From an uncultured Clostridium sp. (lineage in GTDB: Bacteria > Bacillota > Clostridia > Lachnospirales > Lachnospiraceae), in the NCBI GenBank assembly GCA_900551225.1, contig URUZ01000372.1, positions 1 through 6,200 of the forward strand: 6,200 nt of DNA, read 5' to 3'. The position numbers were made by a program, and so were the translations under genes. Each line of letters starts with the position of its first letter. Within the stretch, counting starts at the first letter, position 1. A model generated the notes under the pieces. It was not told the origin of the DNA. It saw nothing but the letters and a program-made list of their open reading frames with translations, and ran no database searches. Of this stretch, positions 1 to 6,200 are shown one piece after another.

Positions 1-60
1 CTAGAATTACTTTGCGCCGGAACCCGTCCCCGACCCTTCCCGCCCGCAGCCCCTGGCTCT

Positions 61-90
61 CACGGACGGATGAATCTTACTCCGCCCGCG
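61..90. repeat. Hairpin repeat, diverged copy of the 170-200 hairpin
   Basis: Bases 61-70 pair with 81-90 around a 10-base loop. Two positions are A-C mismatches on the plus strand (66/85 and 62/89) but become G-U pairs in a minus-strand RNA, giving a full 10-bp stem there. The loop (TGAATCTTAC) closely matches that of the 170-200 hairpin (TGTATCTAACT), and the flanking stem bases are also similar in the same orientation. The two copies are about 110 bases apart. The rest of 1-213 contains no gene I can support. Confidence 0.5.
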
Positions 91-169
91 TAACCTTCCA
101 CCCCAAAATCCCCATTTACCCAAACCCAAGAAAGAACCCATATTTAATGGCCGTTTTACAGGCGAGAGT

Positions 170-204
170 CAGGGGCGGATGTATCTAACTTCCGCCCCTG
201 TTTT
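170..204. terminator. Perfect 10-bp hairpin past the operon's last stop; candidate transcript end
   Basis: Bases 170-179 pair without mismatch with 191-200 around an 11-base loop (180-190), only 13 bases beyond the TGA of the last gene. A short TTTT (201-204) follows on the plus strand, so the classical intrinsic-terminator layout points to plus-strand (convergent) transcription. In the operon's own direction the stem has A's before it and no U-tract after it, so there it may act as a 3'-end-protecting hairpin or need Rho. It is also the second copy of the hairpin at 61-90. Confidence 0.55.
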
Positions 205-213
205 CCCCCTGCC

Positions 214-1527
214 TCAGAATATCAAATGCGATATCCCCGCAATCAACGGCACCGCAATGACAGTTCTGGCCAGGAAATGCAGTACCAGCTGAGGGAATTT
301 CAAGGAAAACTTTGCGCCCAGCATGGCATTTCCCGCTTCTGTCATAAAAATGATCTGCATAATGGACAGCATCACCACAAAGAACACGCTTTGGGCCGCC
401 ACACCGGCGCTGACCGAGATAGCCGGGAGGCTGATCTCGATAAAGCCCAGGAGCACGGCCGGCGCAATCTGCGCTGCATCCGGCAGGCCCAGCAGGCTGA
501 GGACCGGCGCAATAGGGCGGCCCAGCCAGGTGAACAGCGGCGTATGGTGTACCAGCGTCAAAGTGACAATCACAATGGGAATCATGTATGCGATGATCCG
601 CTGGGAGAATTTCAGGGCATTTACAAGGCTTGCGAAAAACTCCTTAACCGTAAACTGGCGGGAGCACAAAGCCGCAGCCCGGACCGCTCTCTGGAACCGG
701 GGCAGCTCTTCCTCCGCTGCTCCCCCGTCCACCTGGCTGCTTCCGTCGAGATATGTCTGGGGAATCCTGCAGATGGGTGGAATCCGCACCATGATGGCAG
801 TCATCACCACCACCAGCACAAAGGTGAGGGCCAGCATGGTTCCGTACATCTCGTCAATGTGGCCGATGGAGCAGAGCACCCCCACATACCCCACGGAGAT
901 TGTGGAAAAACAGGTGGCGGCAGCCACAGCTTCCCTCCGGTTATACACCTTATTCTCGTAATACTGGTCCGTCATATAGACGCCCACGGCAGCGCTGACC
1001 ACATAGGAGGACAGGCAGTTGATGGCAGCGGCCCCGGGCAGTTTAAACAGCGGCCGCATCAGCGGCTCCAGCATGGTTCCCACGAATTCCACGATGCCGG
1101 ATTTCAGGATAAATACAATGAACCAGCCGCACACCGAAACCGTCAGCATCACAGTGCCGGACAGGCTTAAGATCTGTCCCCCCACCCGCTCATCGGCGAA
1201 GATCATGGCCGGGGGCAGCTGAAACCAGACAGCCAGAACCACCAGGAAAGCGATCACATAATGGATCAGCTTGCTCATCTTGTCATCTGCATGAAGCTTC
1301 ACACAGCGTTCATTTTTCAACACCTTTGCCCCGAATATGGTGGCCATCAGAAGCACCAGCATCAGCAGCACCACGTATTTCAGGTTATCACCCAGAGCCG
1401 TCTTTACCCAGCCTACTAAAATCACCACAGGCACCCTGGAGCCGTCCACTGGTATGAAGTACAGGAAAATTCCGATCAGGCTCAGAAATGCGAACCGGGC
1501 TACATCCTTTTTCTCTATTTGTTCCAT
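214..1527 (-). CDS. YjiH-family polytopic membrane protein with nucleoside-recognition (Gate) domains, paralog 2
   Basis: Second copy of the same family, 437 residues, last gene of the operon. About half the residues match its neighbour in the core (residues 143-252) by eye, including SGIVEFV at 143-149, the PLF-LPG Gate motif at 159-165, VGVY at 181-184, SVGY at 211-214 and AIMVRIPPI at 244-252. The C-terminal half keeps TPLFTWLG (329-336), Glu364 in EISLP, and TEAGNA at 396-401. Roughly 10-12 membrane segments can be drawn in the same positions; the loop at about 255-300 differs most (acidic AAEEELP here, basic/charged in paralog 1), so the two are diverged rather than a fresh duplicate. 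The ATG at 1527 is preceded six bases away by a strong AAGGGGAG site that overlaps the upstream TAA, so translation is probably coupled. Function inferred as a membrane transport partner of the upstream paralog and of the molybdenum hydroxylase; no direct proof in sequence. Confidence 0.9.
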   Translation of the reverse strand: MEQIEKKDVARFAFLSLIGIFLYFIPVDGSRVPVVILVGWVKTALGDNLKYVVLLMLVLLMATIFGAKVLKNERCVKLHADDKMSKLIHYVIAFLVVLAVWFQLPPAMIFADERVGGQILSLSGTVMLTVSVCGWFIVFILKSGIVEFVGTMLEPLMRPLFKLPGAAAINCLSSYVVSAAVGVYMTDQYYENKVYNRREAVAAATCFSTISVGYVGVLCSIGHIDEMYGTMLALTFVLVVVMTAIMVRIPPICRIPQTYLDGSSQVDGGAAEEELPRFQRAVRAAALCSRQFTVKEFFASLVNALKFSQRIIAYMIPIVIVTLTLVHHTPLFTWLGRPIAPVLSLLGLPDAAQIAPAVLLGFIEISLPAISVSAGVAAQSVFFVVMLSIMQIIFMTEAGNAMLGAKFSLKFPQLVLHFLARTVIAVPLIAGISHLIF

Positions 1528-1533
1528 AGTTTA

Positions 1534-1541
1534 CTCCCCTT
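1534..1541 (-). promoter_or_regulatory. Ribosome binding site of the second YjiH paralog, overlapping the upstream stop
   Basis: AAGGGGAG on the minus strand with a six-base spacer to ATG 1527. Its first two bases are the AA of the upstream TAA stop (1542-1540), so a terminating ribosome sits on the next initiation site. It is clearly stronger than the site in front of the first YjiH paralog. Confidence 0.8.
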
Positions 1542-2841
1542 AATATAGGATATGTGTGAGCCCGGCCGCCAGCGGAATCGCCACGGCTGTTCTCACCAGA
1601 AATATAATTACCAGGCGCTGTACATTCAGCGGAATCCTGGACCCCAGAATGGCGTTGCCCGCCTCTGAGAAGAAAATGATCTGCACAATGGAGAGCAGGG
1701 CCACGAAGAAACGGGTCTGGGCCGCAGCCTCGCTGCCTCCGATCAGGATGCCGGGCAGGCTCACCTCCACTATGCCGATGAATACCGATGGGGCCGCCAT
1801 TGCAGCATTCGGAATCCCCAGCAGGTTCAGCACAGGGATCAGCGGATAGCCCAGCCACGTAAACAGCGGTGTATAGTAGACAAGCACCAGCACAAAGAGC
1901 ACGGTGGGCAGCATCACCCCCACGATTTTCTGGGCAAACTGGAAGGCCTTCAGGAAATTCTCCATGCAGATTCCGGCGCTGAAGCCGGCTGCCTTCTCCT
2001 CTCCCGCTTTCCAGGCCAGCCGGAAACGCTCATCCAGGTTCATCTTCACCCGGTCCCGGATCTGCGGCGAACCGTCCGCATACCGGTTGTCCATGAGGGA
2101 AATGGGCGGGATGCGCACCATGATGGCCCCCATCAGCAGAACCATGAAGAAGCTGCTGACCAGAAGCAGGCCGTACTGTTCCCCTATGCCGGCCACAGAG
2201 GCGATCACGCCGATATAGCCAACGCTGACCACGCTGAAGCTGGTCACCACGGAGCAGGCCTGGCGGGTTGTATAGCGTTTCTTAATGTAATACTGTTCTG
2301 TGAAATAAACGCCCACAGAGGCTGAGGAGACAAAGGAGGACAAAATGTTAACCGCCGCTTCGCCGGGCAGGTTAAACAGGGGCTGCATCACCGGTTCCAT
2401 CAGCACGGACACAAACTCCACGATGCCGGACTGGATGATGAATACCACCAGGCTTCCAGCCACAGCAATGGTGAGGAATACCGTGGAGCCAAGAGTCAGG
2501 ATTGTCCCTCCGATCTGGGGGTGTTCCATAAAGGGAAAAGGCACCCGGAAAATGCGCAGCGCAGCGGTCACCGCGCTGAGGGACCAGAACACACACCTTA
2601 CCCGTTCCCCCTTAAAATACGCGGCCAGCGCCGGTACTTTAAAAAGCTTCCCTCCCGCCAGCTCCGCGGCCAGCAGGAAACAGGATACGGCGGAGATCCA
2701 TTCCAGATGCACGCCCATGATCCCCTTGATCCAGTTAACAATCAGCACCACCGGGATCATGCCCCGGTATACCGGTACAAAAAACAGTACGATTCCTGTC
2801 AGGCTCAGTATAATGAACCTCAGCTTTTCCTTTGTCCTCAT
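1540..2841 (-). CDS. YjiH-family polytopic membrane protein with nucleoside-recognition (Gate) domains, paralog 1
   Basis: Integral membrane protein of 433 residues with about 10-12 hydrophobic segments by eye (for example 8-24, 28-42, 47-64, 84-103, 112-137, 145-175, 200-218, 224-241, 305-323, 330-360, 374-392, 405-430). Two Gate-like halves are visible: one around 138-185 (SGIVEFV…MEPVMQPLFNLPG…SVGVYFTEQYY) and one around 324-363 (TPLFTWLG…LLGIPNAA…EVSLP), separated by a hydrophilic, probably cytoplasmic stretch at about 247-297. Conserved polar residues inside membrane segments include Glu359 and the SEAGNA motif at 392-397, candidates for ligand or ion contact. Gate domains occur in nucleoside transporters and in spore-maturation proteins; transport by YjiH itself is not established to my knowledge. 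Its place just after the hydroxylase genes suggests movement of substrate or product. The ATG at 2841 has only a weak GGAA site (2851-2848); the ATG at 2846 is out of frame and stops after two codons. Confidence 0.9.
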   Translation of the reverse strand: MRTKEKLRFIILSLTGIVLFFVPVYRGMIPVVLIVNWIKGIMGVHLEWISAVSCFLLAAELAGGKLFKVPALAAYFKGERVRCVFWSLSAVTAALRIFRVPFPFMEHPQIGGTILTLGSTVFLTIAVAGSLVVFIIQSGIVEFVSVLMEPVMQPLFNLPGEAAVNILSSFVSSASVGVYFTEQYYIKKRYTTRQACSVVTSFSVVSVGYIGVIASVAGIGEQYGLLLVSSFFMVLLMGAIMVRIPPISLMDNRYADGSPQIRDRVKMNLDERFRLAWKAGEEKAAGFSAGICMENFLKAFQFAQKIVGVMLPTVLFVLVLVYYTPLFTWLGYPLIPVLNLLGIPNAAMAAPSVFIGIVEVSLPGILIGGSEAAAQTRFFVALLSIVQIIFFSEAGNAILGSRIPLNVQRLVIIFLVRTAVAIPLAAGLTHILY

Positions 2842-2857
2842 CCCATGTTCCAGCTTT

Positions 2858-3697
2858 CTAATCTCTTTTCAGTCGTTTAAATGCATCCAGCACAATTCCC
2901 CTGGCTGCAAATACCTTGTAATCCCGGTCGAACTCCTTGGGCGTGATCTCCATAATCAGGTCTGAGAGCATTCTGGAGATCTCCATGATATTGCTCTCAT
3001 TGACTGCTTTCCCCTTCAGAAACGCTTCCGCCGCCTCCAGGCGCACGGGCTTCAATGAGATGGCTCCCACGTACAGCTGCAGGGATTCCACATAATCGCC
3101 GTCCATTTTCAGTCCAAGGGCAATTCCGATCCGGGAGATGGTCACCTTCTTGCGGAAGCCCAGTTTCACAAAGGAGCTGAGAAAATCCGGTTTTGGAAGG
3201 ATGATCCGGGTGACGGCCTCGTTGAAGGCCAGACTGGTCCTGCCCGGTCCGGCGATCACCTGGTCAATGGGCGCTGTCCTCACGCCCTCCGGCCCGGTGA
3301 TCTCGATCACCGCCCCGTAAAGGTACAGCACCGGGATCAGGTCTCCGGCCGGTGAGGCATTACCGATATTCCCGCCGATGGTCCCGTTGTTGCGGATCTG
3401 CAGTGATCCCACATCGCAGGCTGCATCCATCAGGGCCGGGTAGTCTCTCTGCACCAGCGGATGGTTCTGAATGGCCGTCATGGTGGCATAGGCGCCGATC
3501 ACAAGGGCGTCCGCCTCTGTGACAATTGCCTTCAAAGCCGGGATATTGCCCAGATAGCACAGGGCGTCAGGCTTGGCTGCGCCCATATTCAGGCGGATGG
3601 TCAGGTCTGTGCCGCCGCCCAGGATCTTGCTGTCCTCTGTCATCAGCGCCAGACAGCCCGGCAGTTCTTCCATGGTCATTGGTATCAGTGATCTCAT
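2858..3697 (-). CDS. FAD-binding (medium) subunit of the molybdenum hydroxylase
   Basis: Flavin subunit of 279 residues, close to the family's usual 280-300, which passes electrons from the iron-sulfur subunit to an acceptor such as NAD+ (family knowledge; acceptor not deducible here). The FAD-binding PCMH-type domain spans about 1-165, with the pyrophosphate loop ILGGGTDL at 25-32 and the second FAD motif TIGGNIGNASPAGD at 106-119. The CO-dehydrogenase flavoprotein C-terminal domain spans about 170-275. There is no [4Fe-4S] insertion of the kind seen in 4-hydroxybenzoyl-CoA reductase. ATG 3697 is chosen because it gives the normal N-terminus MRSLIPMTMEEL, lies one base after the upstream stop (TGA-T-ATG), and has a GGAGGGAG ribosome site ending within the last codons of the upstream gene. 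The frame is open back to 3841 but that extension is proline/arginine-rich shadow of the iron-sulfur gene. Ends TAG, 16 bases before the first transporter-like gene. Confidence 0.95.
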   Translation of the reverse strand: MRSLIPMTMEELPGCLALMTEDSKILGGGTDLTIRLNMGAAKPDALCYLGNIPALKAIVTEADALVIGAYATMTAIQNHPLVQRDYPALMDAACDVGSLQIRNNGTIGGNIGNASPAGDLIPVLYLYGAVIEITGPEGVRTAPIDQVIAGPGRTSLAFNEAVTRIILPKPDFLSSFVKLGFRKKVTISRIGIALGLKMDGDYVESLQLYVGAISLKPVRLEAAEAFLKGKAVNESNIMEISRMLSDLIMEITPKEFDRDYKVFAARGIVLDAFKRLKRD

Positions 3698-3698
3698 A

Positions 3699-4163
3699 TC
3701 AGCACGCTCCCTCCTCTGCGGACCGTTTGACGGCCCGGATAATCTGTGTGTAGCCGGAACAGCGGCAGATATTGCCGGAAAGGGCGGTGCGGATCTCTGC
3801 CTCTGTGGGATGGGCATTGTGCATGAGAAGGGCTTTGGCACTCATGATCATCCCTGTGGTACAGTAGCCGCACTGGATGGCCGTCTCCTCCACAAATATG
3901 CGCTGGATTGCCGACAGCTCCCCGTTCTCCTCCAGGCCTTCAATGGTGATGACATCCCTGCCCTCCAGCTGGCAGGCCAGGGTCAGGCAGGAGTGGACGG
4001 CTTCCCCGTCAATGATCACAGTGCAGGCGCCGCACTCGCCCTCCCCGCAGCCCTCCTTAGTTCCGGTCATATGTAAATCATTCCGCAGCAGATCCAGAAG
4101 CCTTCTGTCCGGCTCCGTCTGAAGGGTCCGCTGCTTCCCGTTAAGCGTAAAGGTGAGTTCCAT
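3699..4163 (-). CDS. (2Fe-2S)-binding small subunit of the molybdenum hydroxylase
   Basis: Electron-transfer subunit of 154 residues, a typical length for the family. The N-terminal plant-ferredoxin-like domain (about 1-75) carries C39, C44, C47 and C59 (C-x4-C-x2-C-x11-C). The C-terminal helical domain (about 80-150) carries C98, C101, C133 and C135 (C-x2-C-x31-C-x-C) for the cluster nearest the molybdopterin. All eight ligands are present, so it should hold two [2Fe-2S] clusters linking the Mo site to FAD. No signal peptide, so cytoplasmic. The start is ATG at 4163: it gives the family N-terminus MELTFTLNGK and has AGAAAGGA nine bases upstream, whereas an open frame back to 4202 adds 13 unrelated residues. 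Oddities: the usual CTPG after the first helical-domain cysteines reads CTTG (Thr103 for Pro), and extra cysteines occur at 64 and at the very C-terminus (154). It overlaps the Mo-subunit gene by 23 bases. Confidence 0.96.
   Translation of the reverse strand: MELTFTLNGKQRTLQTEPDRRLLDLLRNDLHMTGTKEGCGEGECGACTVIIDGEAVHSCLTLACQLEGRDVITIEGLEENGELSAIQRIFVEETAIQCGYCTTGMIMSAKALLMHNAHPTEAEIRTALSGNICRCSGYTQIIRAVKRSAEEGAC
3707..3717 (-). promoter_or_regulatory. Ribosome binding site of the FAD subunit
   Basis: AGAGGAGGGAG on the minus strand, nine bases before ATG 3697, lying within the final codons of the iron-sulfur gene. Together with the TGA-T-ATG junction it indicates coupled translation and rules against a start far upstream at 3841. 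Confidence 0.8.
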
Positions 4164-6200
4164 TTTTTTCCATCCTTTCTTGTAAATAACTGGTGATGAC
4201 ATCCGGGCTCAGCGGAATATTGTTAAGATCGCTGTCCAGGGCATCATTCACCGCGCCCACAACCGCTGCGGTCACCGGTGTGTGGCAGACCTCGCCGATG
4301 GACTTGGCCCCGTAAGGGCCCTCCGTGCCGCCGTCCTCAATCAGCTCCACCCGCACATTGGGCGCTTCAAAGGAATTGATCAGATGATAGTCCTTCATGC
4401 TTCCCATGGGTTTTCCATTGCTTTTGGTCATCACGTGCTCGGTCAGGGCCGCGCCGCTTCCCATGATCACAGCGCCCTGGGTCTGGGCAATACACATCTC
4501 ACGGTTGATGGCCTGCCCGATGTCATGGACAGCCAGGTAATCCAGAAGCTTGGTCATTCCGGTATAGGTATCCACCTCCACCATGGCGAAATGGGCGCCG
4601 GCCACGCCTGGGTTGGTATGGGGTATGTACTCATGGCTCACAAATACTTCCTGCATAAGGATCTGCTGGGAACGGTCCGCCACCTGGCTCCAGGTATAGG
4701 ACAGCTCCGGGTCCTTCACCGAATGAACCGTCTCCTGCTCTACCACCAGCTCCTCCTCCGGAACATGGGACAGCTGGCTGGCATGGCGTCTCAGACGCGC
4801 CTTGAACACCTCGGCGCACTCTATCACCGCCCTGCCCATCACATAGGTGGTGCGGCTGGAAAAACAGCCCACATCCAGGGGGGTGTACAGGGTGTCGCCC
4901 TCCTTCACCGTCACCTTCTCAAGGGGCAGGTCCAGGGCCTCGGCGGCGATCATCTGGAACGCGGTTACCGTGCCGCAGCCGTGGTCGTGGAGCGTCAGAT
5001 TGCAGATCACGCTGCCGGTCTCAGTCAGGCGCATTTCCACCCTGGCATAGTCTGTCTTTGAGGGGTAGAAGCCGTTGACGTGGGAGCCAAGGGCCACGCC
5101 CAGTCCCCGCTTATAGCGTCTGTTCTCCCGGTTGAACCGGGCGTTCTCCGCTTTCCGCTGTTCCCAGTTAAAATGGTCGCGGCCCTGTTCCAGCGCCTCT
5201 TTGGCCTTAAAATTACCGATGGGAATATCTCCCAGGGGATCTGCATCACCGGGAACCATCACATTTTTAATCCGAAGTTCCACAGGATCAATTCCCAGCT
5301 CCCTGGCGCCCATATTCATGTTGTGCTCAAACATGATGGTGGCCTCCGGGGAGGTCCAGCCGCGGAATGCGCCGCTGACAATGGTATTGGTGATGACCGC
5401 CCTGGCGTTAAAACGGCAGTAGGGATACTTGTAGCCGCGGAACAGCTTGTGGGCCACGGTTCTGGCGTAGTTGACGGAATTGCCCAGGTATGCGCCTGCG
5501 TTTAAGTCCAGCTCACAGTCCACGCCCTGCAGCAGCCCGTCTCTGGTGAAGGTAAATGCCGACTCAAAATGCATGGGCGAGCGGCCGTAGGTGGACACTG
5601 TGGTCTCCGCCCGGTTGTACACCAGGCGCACCGGCCGGCCTACCCTGATGGCAGCCGCAGCAGTCACCGGCTCCAGCACCCACTCCTGCTTGGCTCCAAA
5701 GGAACCGCCCATGGTGGTCTTTATCACCCGGATATGGTTGTAGTCCATCTCGAACAAGTCACCCAGCACCGTGCGGATTCCGAATACAGTCTGGTTGGGG
5801 GAATATACGGTCAGCTCCCTGCTGTATTTATCATAATCCGCCACGCAGGCGTGGGTCTCCATGCAAATGTGGCTTACGCGGGACAGATTGGCCACAGCCT
5901 TAACCTCCACCAGATCCGGTCCCTGGGGCTTCTTCCCCGTCACCTTCTCCCCGCACTCGAACACGGCGCCCGACTCATGTACCTGGTCGATCCGCCCCGA
6001 CAGGGTGTCCTCCATATCCAGGGAATAGGGCAGCTCCTCATATTCCACCTGGATCAGGGAAACGGCCGCTCTGGCAATCTCCTCTGTCTCTGCAATCACC
6101 GCCGCCACACGGTCCCCCACGAAACGGACATGGGAGTTAAAAATGCGTTCGCTCTTCACCAGCTCCTGCCCGAACTGGCTGTGATATCTGTTGTATTCCC
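4141..6200 (-). CDS. Xanthine dehydrogenase-family molybdopterin-binding (large) subunit, 5'-truncated by window edge
   Basis: Catalytic subunit of a molybdenum hydroxylase, which inserts a water-derived oxygen into a substrate C-H bond at a Mo-molybdopterin centre (family knowledge). The frame stays open to base 6200, so the true start is outside; about 686 residues are visible of a usual 760-780. A GTG at 6159 is an internal valine, since the family's fold (…VRFVGDRVAAV) already begins around it. Numbering from that GTG: the Mo-proximal glutamine is Q123, the GGSFGAK loop is at 151-157, AFRGW at 264-268, HDHGCG at 391-396, SSRTT at 434-438, and GPYGAKSIGE at 614-623, with Glu623 as the expected catalytic base. 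Against mammalian XDH, aligned from memory, Glu802 becomes Gln158, Phe914 becomes Trp268, and the usual GQG is GCG. Those changes keep the chemistry plausible but leave the substrate open: purine, other N-heterocycle or aldehyde. The TAA stop lies inside the next gene (23-base overlap). Family assignment is very secure; substrate is not. Confidence 0.94.
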   Translation of the reverse strand, partial: EYNRYHSQFGQELVKSERIFNSHVRFVGDRVAAVIAETEEIARAAVSLIQVEYEELPYSLDMEDTLSGRIDQVHESGAVFECGEKVTGKKPQGPDLVEVKAVANLSRVSHICMETHACVADYDKYSRELTVYSPNQTVFGIRTVLGDLFEMDYNHIRVIKTTMGGSFGAKQEWVLEPVTAAAAIRVGRPVRLVYNRAETTVSTYGRSPMHFESAFTFTRDGLLQGVDCELDLNAGAYLGNSVNYARTVAHKLFRGYKYPYCRFNARAVITNTIVSGAFRGWTSPEATIMFEHNMNMGARELGIDPVELRIKNVMVPGDADPLGDIPIGNFKAKEALEQGRDHFNWEQRKAENARFNRENRRYKRGLGVALGSHVNGFYPSKTDYARVEMRLTETGSVICNLTLHDHGCGTVTAFQMIAAEALDLPLEKVTVKEGDTLYTPLDVGCFSSRTTYVMGRAVIECAEVFKARLRRHASQLSHVPEEELVVEQETVHSVKDPELSYTWSQVADRSQQILMQEVFVSHEYIPHTNPGVAGAHFAMVEVDTYTGMTKLLDYLAVHDIGQAINREMCIAQTQGAVIMGSGAALTEHVMTKSNGKPMGSMKDYHLINSFEAPNVRVELIEDGGTEGPYGAKSIGEVCHTPVTAAVVGAVNDALDSDLNNIPLSPDVITSYLQERMEKNGTHLYA
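4173..4180 (-). promoter_or_regulatory. Ribosome binding site of the [2Fe-2S] subunit
   Basis: AGAAAGGA on the minus strand, nine bases before ATG 4163 and inside the last codons of the Mo-subunit gene. It decides the start at 4163 over the longer frame from 4202. Confidence 0.8.

Noticed and set aside
3..188. Plus-strand frame open for 61 codons to a TAA at 186-188, possibly the tail of a convergent gene
   Set aside because: Pro/Arg/Ser-rich with no recognisable motif, and it runs through both hairpin repeats in different frames. Cannot be supported without sequence to the left.
226..1170. Long plus-strand open frame of 314 codons
   Set aside because: It is antisense to the clear YjiH-family gene; its product is a His/Gln/Gly/Arg-rich sequence with no recognisable fold, typical of the reverse frame of a GC-rich membrane-protein gene.
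1540..1858. Minus-strand frame of 156 codons at 1388-1858 crossing the junction of the two YjiH genes, as a possible extra or fused gene
   Set aside because: It is out of frame with both YjiH genes, whose motifs run intact on either side; its product has no membrane or domain character.
3698..3841. Upstream extension of the FAD-subunit gene to an ATG at 3841
   Set aside because: The added 48 residues overlap the iron-sulfur gene's cysteine region in another frame and have no FAD-domain character; ATG 3697 gives the normal N-terminus.
4164..4202. Upstream extension of the iron-sulfur gene starting at 4202
   Set aside because: Adds 13 residues that do not fit the family N-terminus, while ATG 4163 has its own well-spaced ribosome site.
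4282..5061. Plus-strand open frame of 259 codons opposite the Mo subunit
   Set aside because: Fully antisense to conserved catalytic motifs of the Mo subunit; His/Leu/Gly-rich composition with no domain signal.
6157..6200. Mo-subunit gene as a truncated pseudogene starting at GTG 6159
   Set aside because: The frame continues without a stop to the window edge and encodes family-like residues (YNRYHSQFG), so the truncation is only the window boundary.

Overview
The window reads as one operon on the minus strand, running right to left, from a GC-rich (mid-to-high 50s % by eye) bacterium. Strong AGGAGG-type ribosome binding sites, tightly packed genes and the protein families seen suggest an anaerobic Clostridia (Lachnospiraceae-like) gut or sediment organism. 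That placement is inference; nothing in the window names the species.

Right part (6200 to 2858): three genes encode a molybdenum hydroxylase of the xanthine dehydrogenase family, split into separate subunits in the order Mo-cofactor subunit, [2Fe-2S] subunit, FAD subunit. The Mo-subunit gene is cut by the right edge, and roughly 75-90 N-terminal residues lie outside. The genes are overlapped or nearly abutting (23-base overlap, then a 1-base gap), as expected for co-translated subunits. Electrons would pass from substrate to the Mo centre, two [2Fe-2S] clusters, FAD and then an acceptor such as NAD+. All eight cluster cysteines, the FAD motifs and the catalytic glutamate are present. Several substrate-pocket positions differ from mammalian xanthine dehydrogenase, so the substrate (a purine or another N-heterocycle or aldehyde) is left open.

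Left part (2841 to 214): two tandem paralogous polytopic membrane proteins of the YjiH / nucleoside-recognition (Gate) family, about half identical in their core, follow the FAD gene after 16 bases and each other after 12 bases. Their place in the operon suggests they move the substrate or product of the hydroxylase, possibly as a heteromeric pair.

Left edge (1 to 213): no convincing gene. It holds two copies of a hairpin with a conserved loop. The one nearer the operon end is a perfect 10-bp stem 13 bases past the last stop codon, a candidate transcript end. No promoter, regulator, RNA gene, CRISPR array or mobile element is visible; the operon promoter lies beyond the right edge.
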